Assembly: GCA_014338185.1 (NCBI GenBank)
Contig: QUBV01000037.1
Span: forward strand, 1 to 32,643
Length of the DNA stretch: 32,643 bases
Origin: Lysobacterales bacterium
GTDB lineage: Bacteria; Pseudomonadota; Gammaproteobacteria; Xanthomonadales; Rhodanobacteraceae
Reading direction: 5' to 3'
A model generated the notes under the pieces. The model had not been told where the DNA came from and did not search any database. It saw only the letters and a program-made list of their open reading frames with translations. A program made the position numbers and the translations under genes. Below, in pieces: positions 8,234 to 17,713 of the stretch; positions within the stretch are counted from its first letter, which is position 1, and every line of letters starts with the position of its first letter.

Positions 8234-9265
8234 ATGAAAACCGGCAAGGCCAAGCGCCGTGGACGTGCTGGGACGATCGTTTCACGGAGAAAGCGTGAGA
8301 CTTCCGCCGATGCTGCGCCGCGGTTCTACTACAAGGGCAGCCGACTCAAGCAACTGCGCGCGTTCTGCATGATCGTCAAGCTCGGCACGCTGTCGCGAGC
8401 GGCCGAAGCCCTGTTCCTGTCGCAACCGTCGATCAGCCTGCAGCTGCGCGCGCTGGAGGGCGAGTTGGGTGTAGCGCCGATCGAGCGGCGGCGGCGGCGC
8501 GTCGCACCCACGCGCGAGGGGCAGGTCCTGTACGAGCTCGCCTTGCCGCTCGTGGAAGGCCTGGAAACGTTGGACCGGCGCTTCCATGCGCGCTGCCAGG
8601 GATTTGCCGGCGGCGAGCTGCGCATCGCAGTGGGTGCCTCGACAGGCCAGTATCTGTTGCCGCCGCTGGTCGCCGCGTTCCGGGCGCGCCATCCCCAAGT
8701 GCACGTGCAGCTGCGCAGCGTGATCGGCAGTGACGGCATCGCGCAACTGCGCAATGACCAGGTGGACATCGCGATCGGCTCGCTGCTGGATGTGCCGCAG
8801 GACCTCAACTACGAGGTGCTGCGCACCTGCGATCCGTTGCTCATCGCAGCGCCGGATCACCCGTTGGCGCAGCTGGAGCAGATCCGGCTCGACGACCTCT
8901 CGCCATGGGGACTGATCCTGCCGCCACAGCGGCAAACGACCTTCCAGCTCGTCGATCTCGTGTTCCAGCAGCACAAGCTGCCATTCCAGGTCGCGATCGA
9001 GGTGGGCGGCTGGGAGGCGATCAAGCGTTACGTGGCACACGGACTGGGGATTTCCGTGGTTCCGGACCTGTGCCTGCAGCCGGGCGACGAGGCACGCCTG
9101 TGTGTGCGCAACCTGCGTGCTCTGTTCCCGCAGCGCAGTTACGGGGTGATCGTGCGCAAGGGCAAGCTGCTGGGCAACGAGGCGCGCGCATTCCTCGACC
9201 TGGTGCGGCCCAACCTGTTCGCGCGCAGGGGCGATGGCGCAGGCACGGGCCCATCCGAGCGCTGA
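8234..9265 (+). CDS. LysR-type transcriptional regulator, likely of the glyoxylate shunt
   Basis: A 343-residue LysR-family regulator. Seen: a winged helix-turn-helix at about residues 39-100 (LKQLRAFCMIVKLGTLSRAAEALF then SQPSISLQLRALE) and a periplasmic-binding-protein-like effector domain (about 125-325) starting GGELRIAVGAS. The ligand-domain style is closer to CysB/Cbl than to catabolic BenM types. An unusual N-terminal extension of about 30 residues, rich in Arg and Lys, precedes the HTH. Start: ATG 8234 is chosen over GTG 8219; neither has a ribosome site. It is divergent from aceB and shares an operator-like array with it, so control of aceBA and itself is a reasonable inference; the effector is unknown. 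Confidence 0.88.
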   Translation: MKTGKAKRRGRAGTIVSRRKRETSADAAPRFYYKGSRLKQLRAFCMIVKLGTLSRAAEALFLSQPSISLQLRALEGELGVAPIERRRRRVAPTREGQVLYELALPLVEGLETLDRRFHARCQGFAGGELRIAVGASTGQYLLPPLVAAFRARHPQVHVQLRSVIGSDGIAQLRNDQVDIAIGSLLDVPQDLNYEVLRTCDPLLIAAPDHPLAQLEQIRLDDLSPWGLILPPQRQTTFQLVDLVFQQHKLPFQVAIEVGGWEAIKRYVAHGLGISVVPDLCLQPGDEARLCVRNLRALFPQRSYGVIVRKGKLLGNEARAFLDLVRPNLFARRGDGAGTGPSER

Positions 9266-9391
9266 GCATGGCCGGCCCGGGGCCGGGCGGCACGCGGCGT
9301 GACCGGTCGCAATTGGCTGACTGGCGGCGCTGCGCGGATGCGCCGGTTTCTGCTAGTTTTGCCGGCGATGGCGATACTGGGTGGGTGATGC

Positions 9392-9655
9392 ATGCTGCGC
9401 TGGATCCTGCTGGCACTGGGCTTGCTGTGCACGGTCGTGGTGTTCACAACCAAGAGTGCGTTGGCGCTCGGCCTCGCACTGCTGGTTGGCCTGATCGCTT
9501 TCATCGGTTTCGTGCTCACGCTGGCGGGTGATCGCGTGTCGTCGGTATCACGACCCGATACCTCGATGGCATCGCCCGAGCAGTTGGCCGCGATGACCTC
9601 GCGTCGCACTCCCGTGACGCCACCCGCACCGGCCGAGCGCGAACCGCGGGCTTGA
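9392..9655 (+). CDS. Small two-helix membrane protein of unknown function
   Basis: An 87-residue protein I cannot name. It has two hydrophobic segments, about residues 2-20 and 25-46, connected by a short polar turn, then a Pro/Arg-rich soluble tail ending AEREPRA. No catalytic motif is visible. The next gene, a phosphopantetheinyl transferase, overlaps its stop by 4 bases, suggesting translational coupling. A GGGTG about 7 nt upstream of the ATG may serve as ribosome site. Confidence 0.7.
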   Translation: MLRWILLALGLLCTVVVFTTKSALALGLALLVGLIAFIGFVLTLAGDRVSSVSRPDTSMASPEQLAAMTSRRTPVTPPAPAEREPRA

Positions 9656-10362
9656 GTGGAGATGTGCCATCGCAGGGTCGCGCAGCCAATACCAGGCTCG
9701 ACCAGCGTGGGGACCGCGACGGGTTCGTCACCAGTGCGGATGCGCCGGCACTCGGCTCCAACGAAGTGCACCTGTGGCACGCAGTGCTGGCGGCGGGCGA
9801 TGTGCGCGCCGCGCGCATCCAGGCGCGTGAGGTGTTGCACGAGGTGCTGCGACGCTACCTGGGGCCGCGCGAGCTTGGCTTCGAACTCGCCGCCCACGGC
9901 AAGCCGGGCCTGAAGGGCAATCCCGAGCTGCAGTTCAATCTCAGCCACTGCGGCATGCACGTGGTGATCGCACTGGCTCGGGCGCAGCCACTGGGCGTGG
10001 ACATCGAAAGTCTGTCGCGTCGTGTCGACGCACTGGAACTGGCGCGACGCTTCTTCCATGCCGACGAGGCAACGGCACTGGCGGCCTTGCCCGATTCCGC
10101 GCAGGCGGCCGCGTTCCTGAGCCTGTGGACGCACAAGGAAGCGGTGCTCAAGGCGCTCGGCCATGGCCTGGCATTTGGACTGGACCGTCTGCGCTTCGCG
10201 CTGGATGAGGCCGGACGCGTGCAGCAGCTGCGCGCGCTCGCCGATGACGCCGAGGCCGCAGTGCATTGGCAGCTGCACGCGTTCATGCCGGCGCCGGCGC
10301 TCACCGGATGCCTGGCCTGGCGTGGCCCGCCACGCCGGGTGCGGCGGTTGCGGGTGGCCTGA
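9652..10362 (+). CDS. 4'-phosphopantetheinyl transferase (Sfp/AcpT type)
   Basis: A protein of up to 236 residues that transfers 4'-phosphopantetheine from CoA to a conserved Ser of carrier proteins. Seen: [14 protein letters not shown] (the FxxSHxxxxxxxA motif), PLGVDIESL with the Mg-binding Asp and Glu, and [15 protein letters not shown] (W-x-x-KEA-x-x-K-A-x-G), all in order and spacing of the group II family. Length fits Sfp-like enzymes. The start is uncertain: TTG 9652 overlaps the upstream stop (TTGA), and GTG 9664 is an alternative; the first 35 residues are not conserved. No polyketide or peptide synthetase is nearby, so the carrier-protein partner is unknown. Confidence 0.88.
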   Translation: MSGDVPSQGRAANTRLDQRGDRDGFVTSADAPALGSNEVHLWHAVLAAGDVRAARIQAREVLHEVLRRYLGPRELGFELAAHGKPGLKGNPELQFNLSHCGMHVVIALARAQPLGVDIESLSRRVDALELARRFFHADEATALAALPDSAQAAAFLSLWTHKEAVLKALGHGLAFGLDRLRFALDEAGRVQQLRALADDAEAAVHWQLHAFMPAPALTGCLAWRGPPRRVRRLRVA

Positions 10363-10391
10363 ACACGCAAACGGCGCTGCCCGCGCCTACA

Positions 10392-10421
10392 TCGACAGCG
10401 TGCCCGGCGTTGCGCGATCAT
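10392..10421 (+). promoter_or_regulatory. Candidate pdxJ promoter
   Basis: TCGACA (10392-10397) and GATCAT (10416-10421) are separated by 18 bases; the -10 box ends 6 nt before the pdxJ ATG, as in the other predicted leaderless genes here. The -10 matches only 4 of 6. Confidence 0.3.
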
Positions 10422-10427
10422 CGGGTG

Positions 10428-11189
10428 ATGACCGTACTCAGCGTCAATGTCAACAAGATCGCGGTACTGCGCAACTCGCGCGGCCATGCGCTGCCCGATC
10501 CGGTCGAGGCTGCACGGGTGGCCATCGAGGCGGGTTGCCATGGCATCACCGTGCATCCACGACCGGACCAACGCCACATCCGCGGAGATGACGTGACCGG
10601 GATCGCGGCGATCTTGCCGGCGGCGGTCGAGTTCAACATCGAGGGCAATCCGTTTGCTCCGCCGCGCGAGGGTTATCCGGGACTGCTGGAGCTGGCCCGG
10701 CGCACGCGCCCCGCGCAGGTCACACTGGTGCCCGATGGCGACGCGCAACTCACCTCCGATCATGGTTTCGACCTCGTGCGTGAGGCCGGGCGGCTCGGCC
10801 CGCTCGTGCAGGCGTTCAAGGCACTGGGATGTCGTGTGAGCCTGTTCGTGGACCCCGATGTCGACGAGGTCGAGCGGGCGGCGCGAATCGGTGCCGATCG
10901 CATCGAGATCTATACCGAAGCCTACGCGCGCGCGTTTGCGGCGGGCGCGCCGGAGCCGGCGTTGGCCGCTTGCGTGCGCACGGCCGATCGCGCCCGCGCG
11001 GCGGGGCTGGCGGTGAATGCGGGCCATGACTTGGACCAGCGCAACCTGGGGCCACTGGTTGCGGCGATACCATGGCTGGCCGAGGTATCAATCGGCCACG
11101 CCCTCATCAGCGAGGCGCTCTACGCGGGCCTGGCGGCCACGGTGCGCGCCTACCTCGCGGTGCTGGCGGGCGCTGGCGGGCCGGACTGA
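10428..11189 (+). CDS. pdxJ: Pyridoxine 5'-phosphate synthase
   Basis: A 253-residue PdxJ, the TIM-barrel enzyme that condenses 1-deoxyxylulose 5-phosphate with 3-amino-2-oxopropyl phosphate (1-amino-acetone phosphate) in vitamin B6 synthesis. Seen: [16 protein letters not shown] at the N-terminus, [22 protein letters not shown] with the conserved phosphate/substrate residues, [25 protein letters not shown], and the C-terminal [16 protein letters not shown]. Length is near the usual 240-255. Start ATG 10428 matches the family; a longer open frame upstream belongs to the end region of the transferase gene. It is convergent with exbD2, with 9 bases between the two stop codons. Confidence 0.97.
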   Translation: MTVLSVNVNKIAVLRNSRGHALPDPVEAARVAIEAGCHGITVHPRPDQRHIRGDDVTGIAAILPAAVEFNIEGNPFAPPREGYPGLLELARRTRPAQVTLVPDGDAQLTSDHGFDLVREAGRLGPLVQAFKALGCRVSLFVDPDVDEVERAARIGADRIEIYTEAYARAFAAGAPEPALAACVRTADRARAAGLAVNAGHDLDQRNLGPLVAAIPWLAEVSIGHALISEALYAGLAATVRAYLAVLAGAGGPD

Positions 11190-11198
11190 GCGCCGGGC

Positions 11199-11600
11199 TC
11201 AATCACCCGCACCTTCGACGCGGATCGCCGTGAGCCCGCTGTTGCGGGCGATGCCCAGTGCACTGGCGACCTTGTCGTAGCTGGTTTCGCGATCGGCGCG
11301 CAGCGCAAGCACCGGCGGCTGCGGCGAACTGGCCATCGCGCGCAGGGTCGCATCCAGCTGCGCACGGTTGATCGCATTGCCATCGAGGAACAGCTCGCCG
11401 GTGGACAGAATCGAGAGCCTGGCGATGTGGGGTTCGCCAGCCGGCGCGGCACTGCCCGCGAGCGGCAAGGCGAGCTTGTTCATGGCCAACGGCGCCGTGA
11501 TCATGAGGATGACCACGAGCGCGAGCATGACATCGACGAGCGGTGTGACGTTGATTTCCGCCTGGGCGGTGGCGTGCGAACGGTAGCTGCTGGCGGCCAT
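11199..11600 (-). CDS. exbD2: ExbD-family biopolymer transporter, second copy (ExbD2)
   Basis: A 133-residue ExbD/TolR protein: short cytoplasmic N-terminus, one membrane helix (about 18-37) containing the proton-path Asp23 in INVTPLVDVMLALVVILMI, and a periplasmic domain ending AIRVEGAGD. AGGAG lies 6 nt before ATG 11600. It follows exbD1 by 128 bases, but a strong terminator sits between them (11669-11703), so it probably depends on read-through or on its own promoter; only a weak candidate (TTGCCT-N18-CACACT on the minus strand) is visible. In Xanthomonas campestris a second exbD in the same position is reported as dispensable for iron uptake. Its last codon lies 9 bases from the end of the facing pdxJ. 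Confidence 0.9.
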   Translation of the reverse strand: MAASSYRSHATAQAEINVTPLVDVMLALVVILMITAPLAMNKLALPLAGSAAPAGEPHIARLSILSTGELFLDGNAINRAQLDATLRAMASSPQPPVLALRADRETSYDKVASALGIARNSGLTAIRVEGAGD

Positions 11601-11668
11601 GATCGACTCCTGTGCAGGTGGATCGCGGCTCCAGTGTGCGCCTGCCAGGTCGCTTGAGGCAATCGCCC

Positions 11669-11703
11669 AAAAAGAACGGCGCCGCGGGTTGCGCGACGCC
11701 GTT
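11669..11703 (-). terminator. Rho-independent terminator between exbD1 and exbD2
   Basis: Read on the minus strand: AACGGCGTCGCG (11692-11703), a 5-base loop, then CGCGGCGCCGTT (11675-11686), a 12-bp stem with one G-U pair, followed by CTTTTT (11669-11674). It starts 25 bases after the exbD1 stop. This is one of the best terminators in the window. Confidence 0.88.
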
Positions 11704-11728
11704 GGTGTGAAACGCGGATGGCGGGCGA

Positions 11729-12148
11729 TTACTGGTCGCCCGCACCCGTGGTCATGAAGCCCAGCTTGACCATGCCTGCGCTCTTGGCCTCGGCCATGAC
11801 CGTGGCGATCTTTTGCCATTGGGTCGGCTTGTCGGCTCGAATCTGCAGTTCGGGCTGCGGATTCTTCTGTGCGGCCACGCGCAGCTGCGCCTGCAGGATC
11901 GCCTCGGTGACCGGCTCGTCGTTCCAGAACAGGTCGCCGTTTTCCCGGATCGCCAGATCGATCGGTTCGGGTGGATTGTCCTGCTGTACGTTCGGATTGG
12001 CCTGCGGCAGGTCGATCCGGATCTTGTGCGACATCAGAGGCGCCGTGATCATGAAAATGATCAGCAGCACCAGCATCACGTCGACGAGCGGCGTGACGTT
12101 GATTTCCGCCATCGGGCCACCGCCCGATCCACCTGCACTCATGCCCAT
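11729..12148 (-). CDS. exbD: ExbD-family biopolymer transporter (ExbD1)
   Basis: A 139-residue ExbD. With ExbB it forms the proton-driven motor that energises TonB. Seen: a Gly-rich N-terminus, the membrane segment INVTPLVDVMLVLLIIFMI with the essential Asp23, and a periplasmic domain with QIRADKPTQWQKIATVMAEA, typical for ExbD. Start ATG 12148 is 3 bases after the exbB stop and has GAGGAAG upstream, inside the end of exbB, so the pair is translationally linked. A terminator follows. Confidence 0.95.
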   Translation of the reverse strand: MGMSAGGSGGGPMAEINVTPLVDVMLVLLIIFMITAPLMSHKIRIDLPQANPNVQQDNPPEPIDLAIRENGDLFWNDEPVTEAILQAQLRVAAQKNPQPELQIRADKPTQWQKIATVMAEAKSAGMVKLGFMTTGAGDQ

Positions 12149-12151
12149 GGC

Positions 12152-12940
12152 TTACTTCCTCGCTGCAACCGGCGCCACGCCCGCTTCGACGCGCGAACCC
12201 GTCGCGAAGAAGTCGTGCAGATCGTGCGCAAACTCGTCGAAGCGCGCATAGATCACGCGGTTCGAACGTACAAAGAAGTTGTAGCCCAGCACCGCCGGGA
12301 TCGCGACGAACAGGCCGAACGCGGTCATGATGAGCGCTTCGCCCACGGGACCGGCCACCGCTTCCATCGAGGCGTTGCCCGAGGCTGCGATCTTGATCAG
12401 CGCGTGGTAGATGCCCCACACGGTGCCGAGCAGACCGACGAACGGTGCCGACGAACCGACCGTGGCGAGCAGGGTCATGCCGTCTTCCAGGCGCAGGCTT
12501 TCGCGTGCCACGGCCTGACGCAAGGCGCGGTCGATGAACTCGGAGCGGTTGAGCGCCTCGACCAGGCGGCTGCCCTCGTTGCGCTGGTGGTGCGCGGCGG
12601 CCTGGGCGGCCTCGAGTGCGATCTTCGAGAACGGCTCGCTCTTGGGCTGGTCCTCAAGGAAGCGCACCGCATCCTGTGCCGATGGCGTGTCCCAGAAGGT
12701 GCTGATGACCTTCTCCATGCGCGCGCGAACCATGCTGTTGCGCAGGAAGTTGGCCACGATGAAGTAGATCGACGAGACCGACATCACGACCAGCGTGACG
12801 AACACGATCCAGCCGAGGACGTCGAAGTTGTTGATGAGGTCGTGGAACCCCATCTGGCTCATCGCCGCGGCGTTGCCGCCACTGCCGGGAACGACAGCAG
12901 GCTGAGCCGCTGCGGGTGACTGAGAGGCATCTTGCTGCAT
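12152..12940 (-). CDS. exbB: TonB-system motor protein ExbB
   Basis: A 262-residue ExbB/MotA/TolQ proton-channel protein. Seen: a Ala/Pro-rich N-terminal extension (1-30), membrane helix 1 (about 41-64), a large cytoplasmic part with ALNRSEFIDRALRQAV, helix 2 with TVGSSAPFVGLLGTVWGIYHAL (about 160-181), and helix 3 with EALIMTAFGLFVAIPAVLGYN (201-221), including the conserved Thr residues lining the channel and Glu201. Nine bases separate the tonB stop from this start, and exbD1 follows at once, so tonB-exbB-exbD1 read as one operon. Confidence 0.95.
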   Translation of the reverse strand: MQQDASQSPAAAQPAVVPGSGGNAAAMSQMGFHDLINNFDVLGWIVFVTLVVMSVSSIYFIVANFLRNSMVRARMEKVISTFWDTPSAQDAVRFLEDQPKSEPFSKIALEAAQAAAHHQRNEGSRLVEALNRSEFIDRALRQAVARESLRLEDGMTLLATVGSSAPFVGLLGTVWGIYHALIKIAASGNASMEAVAGPVGEALIMTAFGLFVAIPAVLGYNFFVRSNRVIYARFDEFAHDLHDFFATGSRVEAGVAPVAARK

Positions 12941-12949
12941 GGCGCTACC

Positions 12950-13606
12950 CTATTCGCTCAAGTTGAAATCAATCGGAACCAAGGCATAACCCGGTGCGGG
13001 CTGCCCACCCTTCGAACCTGGATTGAATCTCCAGTTCCTCACCGCCTCGATCGCGGCCTGGTCGAGCAGGCGTGAACCGCTGCTGCGCTGGACCGTGATC
13101 TCCTGCGGGCTGCCGTCGACCCCGACCAACACCTTCAGGATCACCTTGCCTTGCTGGCGCTGGCGCAACGCCTGCGGCGGATACCGTGGCGGACGCAGCT
13201 TACGGTAGCTGATGTTTTCGCTCGGCGCGATGTCCGCGGGCGGCGGCGGCGGTGCCGGCGGCGCGGGCGGCGGTGCCGGCACCGACATCGGCGAGGCTTC
13301 CTCAACGATCGGGGGTGCGGGCGGCGGCGGCGGCGCCTTCGGCGGCGGCTGGATCTTCTCCACGACCTTCGGCGGCGGCTTCTTCGGCGGCTCCGGCGGC
13401 GGTGGCGGCGGTGGCGGTGGCGGCGGTGGCGGCTCGATGAACTCGACCGTGACCTTGCGGTCGACGACCTTGTCCTTGAGCGGCGGCGGCGCAATCGGCG
13501 CCATCATCATCGCGAACGCGAACGCGTGCAGCGCAAAGGCGCAAGTGAAGGCAGTCACGCGCTGCCAACTGAAGCGGTTGCCGTCAGATTGAGATGTGTC
13601 TGCCAT
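12950..13606 (-). CDS. tonB: Energy transducer TonB
   Basis: A 218-residue TonB, which spans the periplasm and passes energy from ExbBD to outer-membrane receptors for iron complexes and other ligands. Seen: one N-terminal signal anchor (about 17-41) with a conserved His27 (the key membrane His of TonB), a long Pro/Lys-rich spacer (40-128) with a run of 13 prolines at 59-71 (DNA 13394-13432), and a C-terminal TonB domain with PPRYPPQALRQRQQGKVIL and AIEAVRNWRFNPG. Start ATG 13606 gives the anchor its usual position, but no ribosome site is visible and the open frame extends further upstream. The 226-base region before it holds a hairpin (13653-13681); I see no obvious Fur box. Confidence 0.95.
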   Translation of the reverse strand: MADTSQSDGNRFSWQRVTAFTCAFALHAFAFAMMMAPIAPPPLKDKVVDRKVTVEFIEPPPPPPPPPPPPPEPPKKPPPKVVEKIQPPPKAPPPPPAPPIVEEASPMSVPAPPPAPPAPPPPPADIAPSENISYRKLRPPRYPPQALRQRQQGKVILKVLVGVDGSPQEITVQRSSGSRLLDQAAIEAVRNWRFNPGSKGGQPAPGYALVPIDFNLSE

Positions 13607-13652
13607 CAGTATTGACCAACGAGATAGTGTCTGAGCGGCCGCGCCACGCGCT

Positions 13653-13681
13653 GCCCGGCTTCGACCCCACGAAGCCCGGGC
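13653..13681 (-). other. Hairpin in the region upstream of tonB
   Basis: On the minus strand GCCCG-G-GCTTCG pairs with CGAAGC-CGGGC around a 6-base loop (11 bp with a single-base bulge). There is no T-run after it, so it is not a standard terminator; it lies 46 bases upstream of the tonB start and could be a leader structure. A weak promoter-like TTGTCG-N16-TGTACC lies further upstream. Confidence 0.35.
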
Positions 13682-13832
13682 GGAAAAACGCAAGTCCGAC
13701 ACGGTACAACAGCGCGCACGGGTCCGACAAGCGGGTCGATGCGTGTTTGCCGAACTTGACGGGCGTTTGTGGTCGGTTGCAACGCTTGCGGCAGGGACGG
13801 CAGCGCAGCCGTCATGCCGGATCGCAGCGGGG

Positions 13833-15107
13833 CTATTTCCTCTTGCCGCGCGTGAGCTTGACCCCGGACTTGGCGGCCTTGAGTCGCTGCTCGGCCATGG
13901 TCTTGGCACTGGGGTAGGTCGCCGCCTTCTGCCAGTCGGCAAGCGCGGATTGGCCCAGGTCGTTCTTGGCGTCACCCCGCAGCAGGTACGCCTCGCCTTC
14001 CTGGCGCAGGCCGCCCTTGGCAATGGCCGCGGTCATCGCCTCGACCGCCTGTTGGGAGTTGCCCGCGTAGTACTGCAGGTAGCCGAGCTGGTAGTCGACG
14101 TTGCCGTCCTTGGCCTGCGCCGAAGCCTTGCCGTAGGCTTCGATCGCGCAGGGGTCGTCTTCCGCCTGCATGCACAGGTCGCCCTGCAGTTTCCAAGTGT
14201 CGTAGTTGCCCTGCACGATGTTCTTGGCAAAGCCTTCCTTGAGCGTGGCCGCCCCATCCTTGGGCTTGTCGGCCAGCGCGTACAGCTTGGCCAGCTGCAC
14301 GTAGTCTTCGCTGGTGGTCACCAGGCCCTCGCTCTTGGCCTTGGCCGCCACCTGCAACGCCTGCTCGGGCTTGTCCGCCTGGATGTAGATCTGCGACAGC
14401 TGGTTGAGCAGCTTCTTGTTGTTGGGTTCCTTCTGCAGCTGCGCCTGCACGATCGCGGCGGCTTCATCGAACTTGTCCAGTTCGAAGTAGCTGGCCATGA
14501 GGATCTGCATCCAGCTGTCGTTGGGCTTGTCGGTCATCGACAACGCCTTCTTCATCGTATCGACGGCTTCCTGGAACCTGTCGAGGCGATAATAGGTATT
14601 GGCCTTGAGCGCGAGCTCATCGGCATTCTGGCTGTTGGTCTGCTTCTCCCAGTCGGCCAAGGTGGCGAGCGCGTCGTCGTATTTCTCGCTTTGCAGCTGG
14701 GTCTGCGCCACGCGATAGAGCAGGTCGAACTGCGCATTGTTGGGCAGCGCATCGAGCTCGAGCGCCTTCCTGTACTCGGCGATCGCGTCGTCGGGCTTGT
14801 CCGCTTCCCAGTAGATCGAGCCGAGCAGCTGGCGTGCGAACGCCTGGGCATAAGGGCTGGCCTTCTTGTTCGCCAGCACTTTTTCGACATAGGGCTGGGC
14901 CTCGGCATCCTTGCCGTCGTTGAGCAGGTCGGCCGCCTTGTTGAGCGCGGTGCCATCGCTTGGCTGCATGGAAACCTTGGGTTCCTTGCGGGTGGCCTGC
15001 GGGTACTTGTTCTCGGGCTTCTTCGCATCACGCGCGAGCGCGGCGCCTGCCGCGAGGGCCAGGCACAACGCGCACAGCGCCACCACCAACCGGTTCCAAC
15101 GTTTCAT
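13833..15107 (-). CDS. Secreted TPR-repeat protein associated with the TonB cluster
   Basis: A 424-residue exported protein: signal peptide (1-25, MKRWNRLVVALCALCLALAA, likely cut after AALA), a short basic linker, then an array of about eight degenerate tetratricopeptide repeats from residue 50 to 415, for example AIAEYRKALELDALPNN and EAVDTMKKALSMTDKPND. No Cys follows the signal sequence at a lipobox, so it should be a soluble periplasmic protein. Such genes beside tonB are commonly labelled as putative TonB-system components. That role is inferred only from position: tonB lies 226 bases downstream on the same strand, and gyrB 152 bases upstream. Two Cys (about residues 309 and 317, CMQAEDDPC) may form a disulfide. 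Confidence 0.85.
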   Translation of the reverse strand: MKRWNRLVVALCALCLALAAGAALARDAKKPENKYPQATRKEPKVSMQPSDGTALNKAADLLNDGKDAEAQPYVEKVLANKKASPYAQAFARQLLGSIYWEADKPDDAIAEYRKALELDALPNNAQFDLLYRVAQTQLQSEKYDDALATLADWEKQTNSQNADELALKANTYYRLDRFQEAVDTMKKALSMTDKPNDSWMQILMASYFELDKFDEAAAIVQAQLQKEPNNKKLLNQLSQIYIQADKPEQALQVAAKAKSEGLVTTSEDYVQLAKLYALADKPKDGAATLKEGFAKNIVQGNYDTWKLQGDLCMQAEDDPCAIEAYGKASAQAKDGNVDYQLGYLQYYAGNSQQAVEAMTAAIAKGGLRQEGEAYLLRGDAKNDLGQSALADWQKAATYPSAKTMAEQRLKAAKSGVKLTRGKRK

Positions 15108-15160
15108 GCTTTCACCCTGATGTACGAACTATTTCGTTGATTGGCCCCACCGCGCCGCCG

Positions 15161-15190
15161 AGCGTAACCCCGCACGCGCGGCGCGCACAA
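15161..15190 (-). promoter_or_regulatory. Candidate promoter of the TPR gene
   Basis: On the minus strand TTGTGC (15185-15190) and TACGCT (15161-15166) are spaced by 18 bases, about 55 bases upstream of the TPR start, which has AGGGTGA before its ATG. Motif fit is moderate. Confidence 0.35.
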
Positions 15191-15259
15191 GCCCGCCGTC
15201 GATGGATCGATGCTGTCTTGCAACATCGATGCCGTGGCCGATTCGGTCGGAATGGCCGT

Positions 15260-17713
<2,454 letters not shown>

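Noticed and set aside
9272-9286. Hairpin CCGGCC/GGCCGG after the LysR-type gene as terminator
   Set aside because: Six-bp stem with a 3-base loop in GC-rich DNA and no T-run; not distinguishable from background.
13212-13592. Glycine-rich protein on the plus strand
   Set aside because: It is the antisense reading of the proline-rich spacer of TonB.
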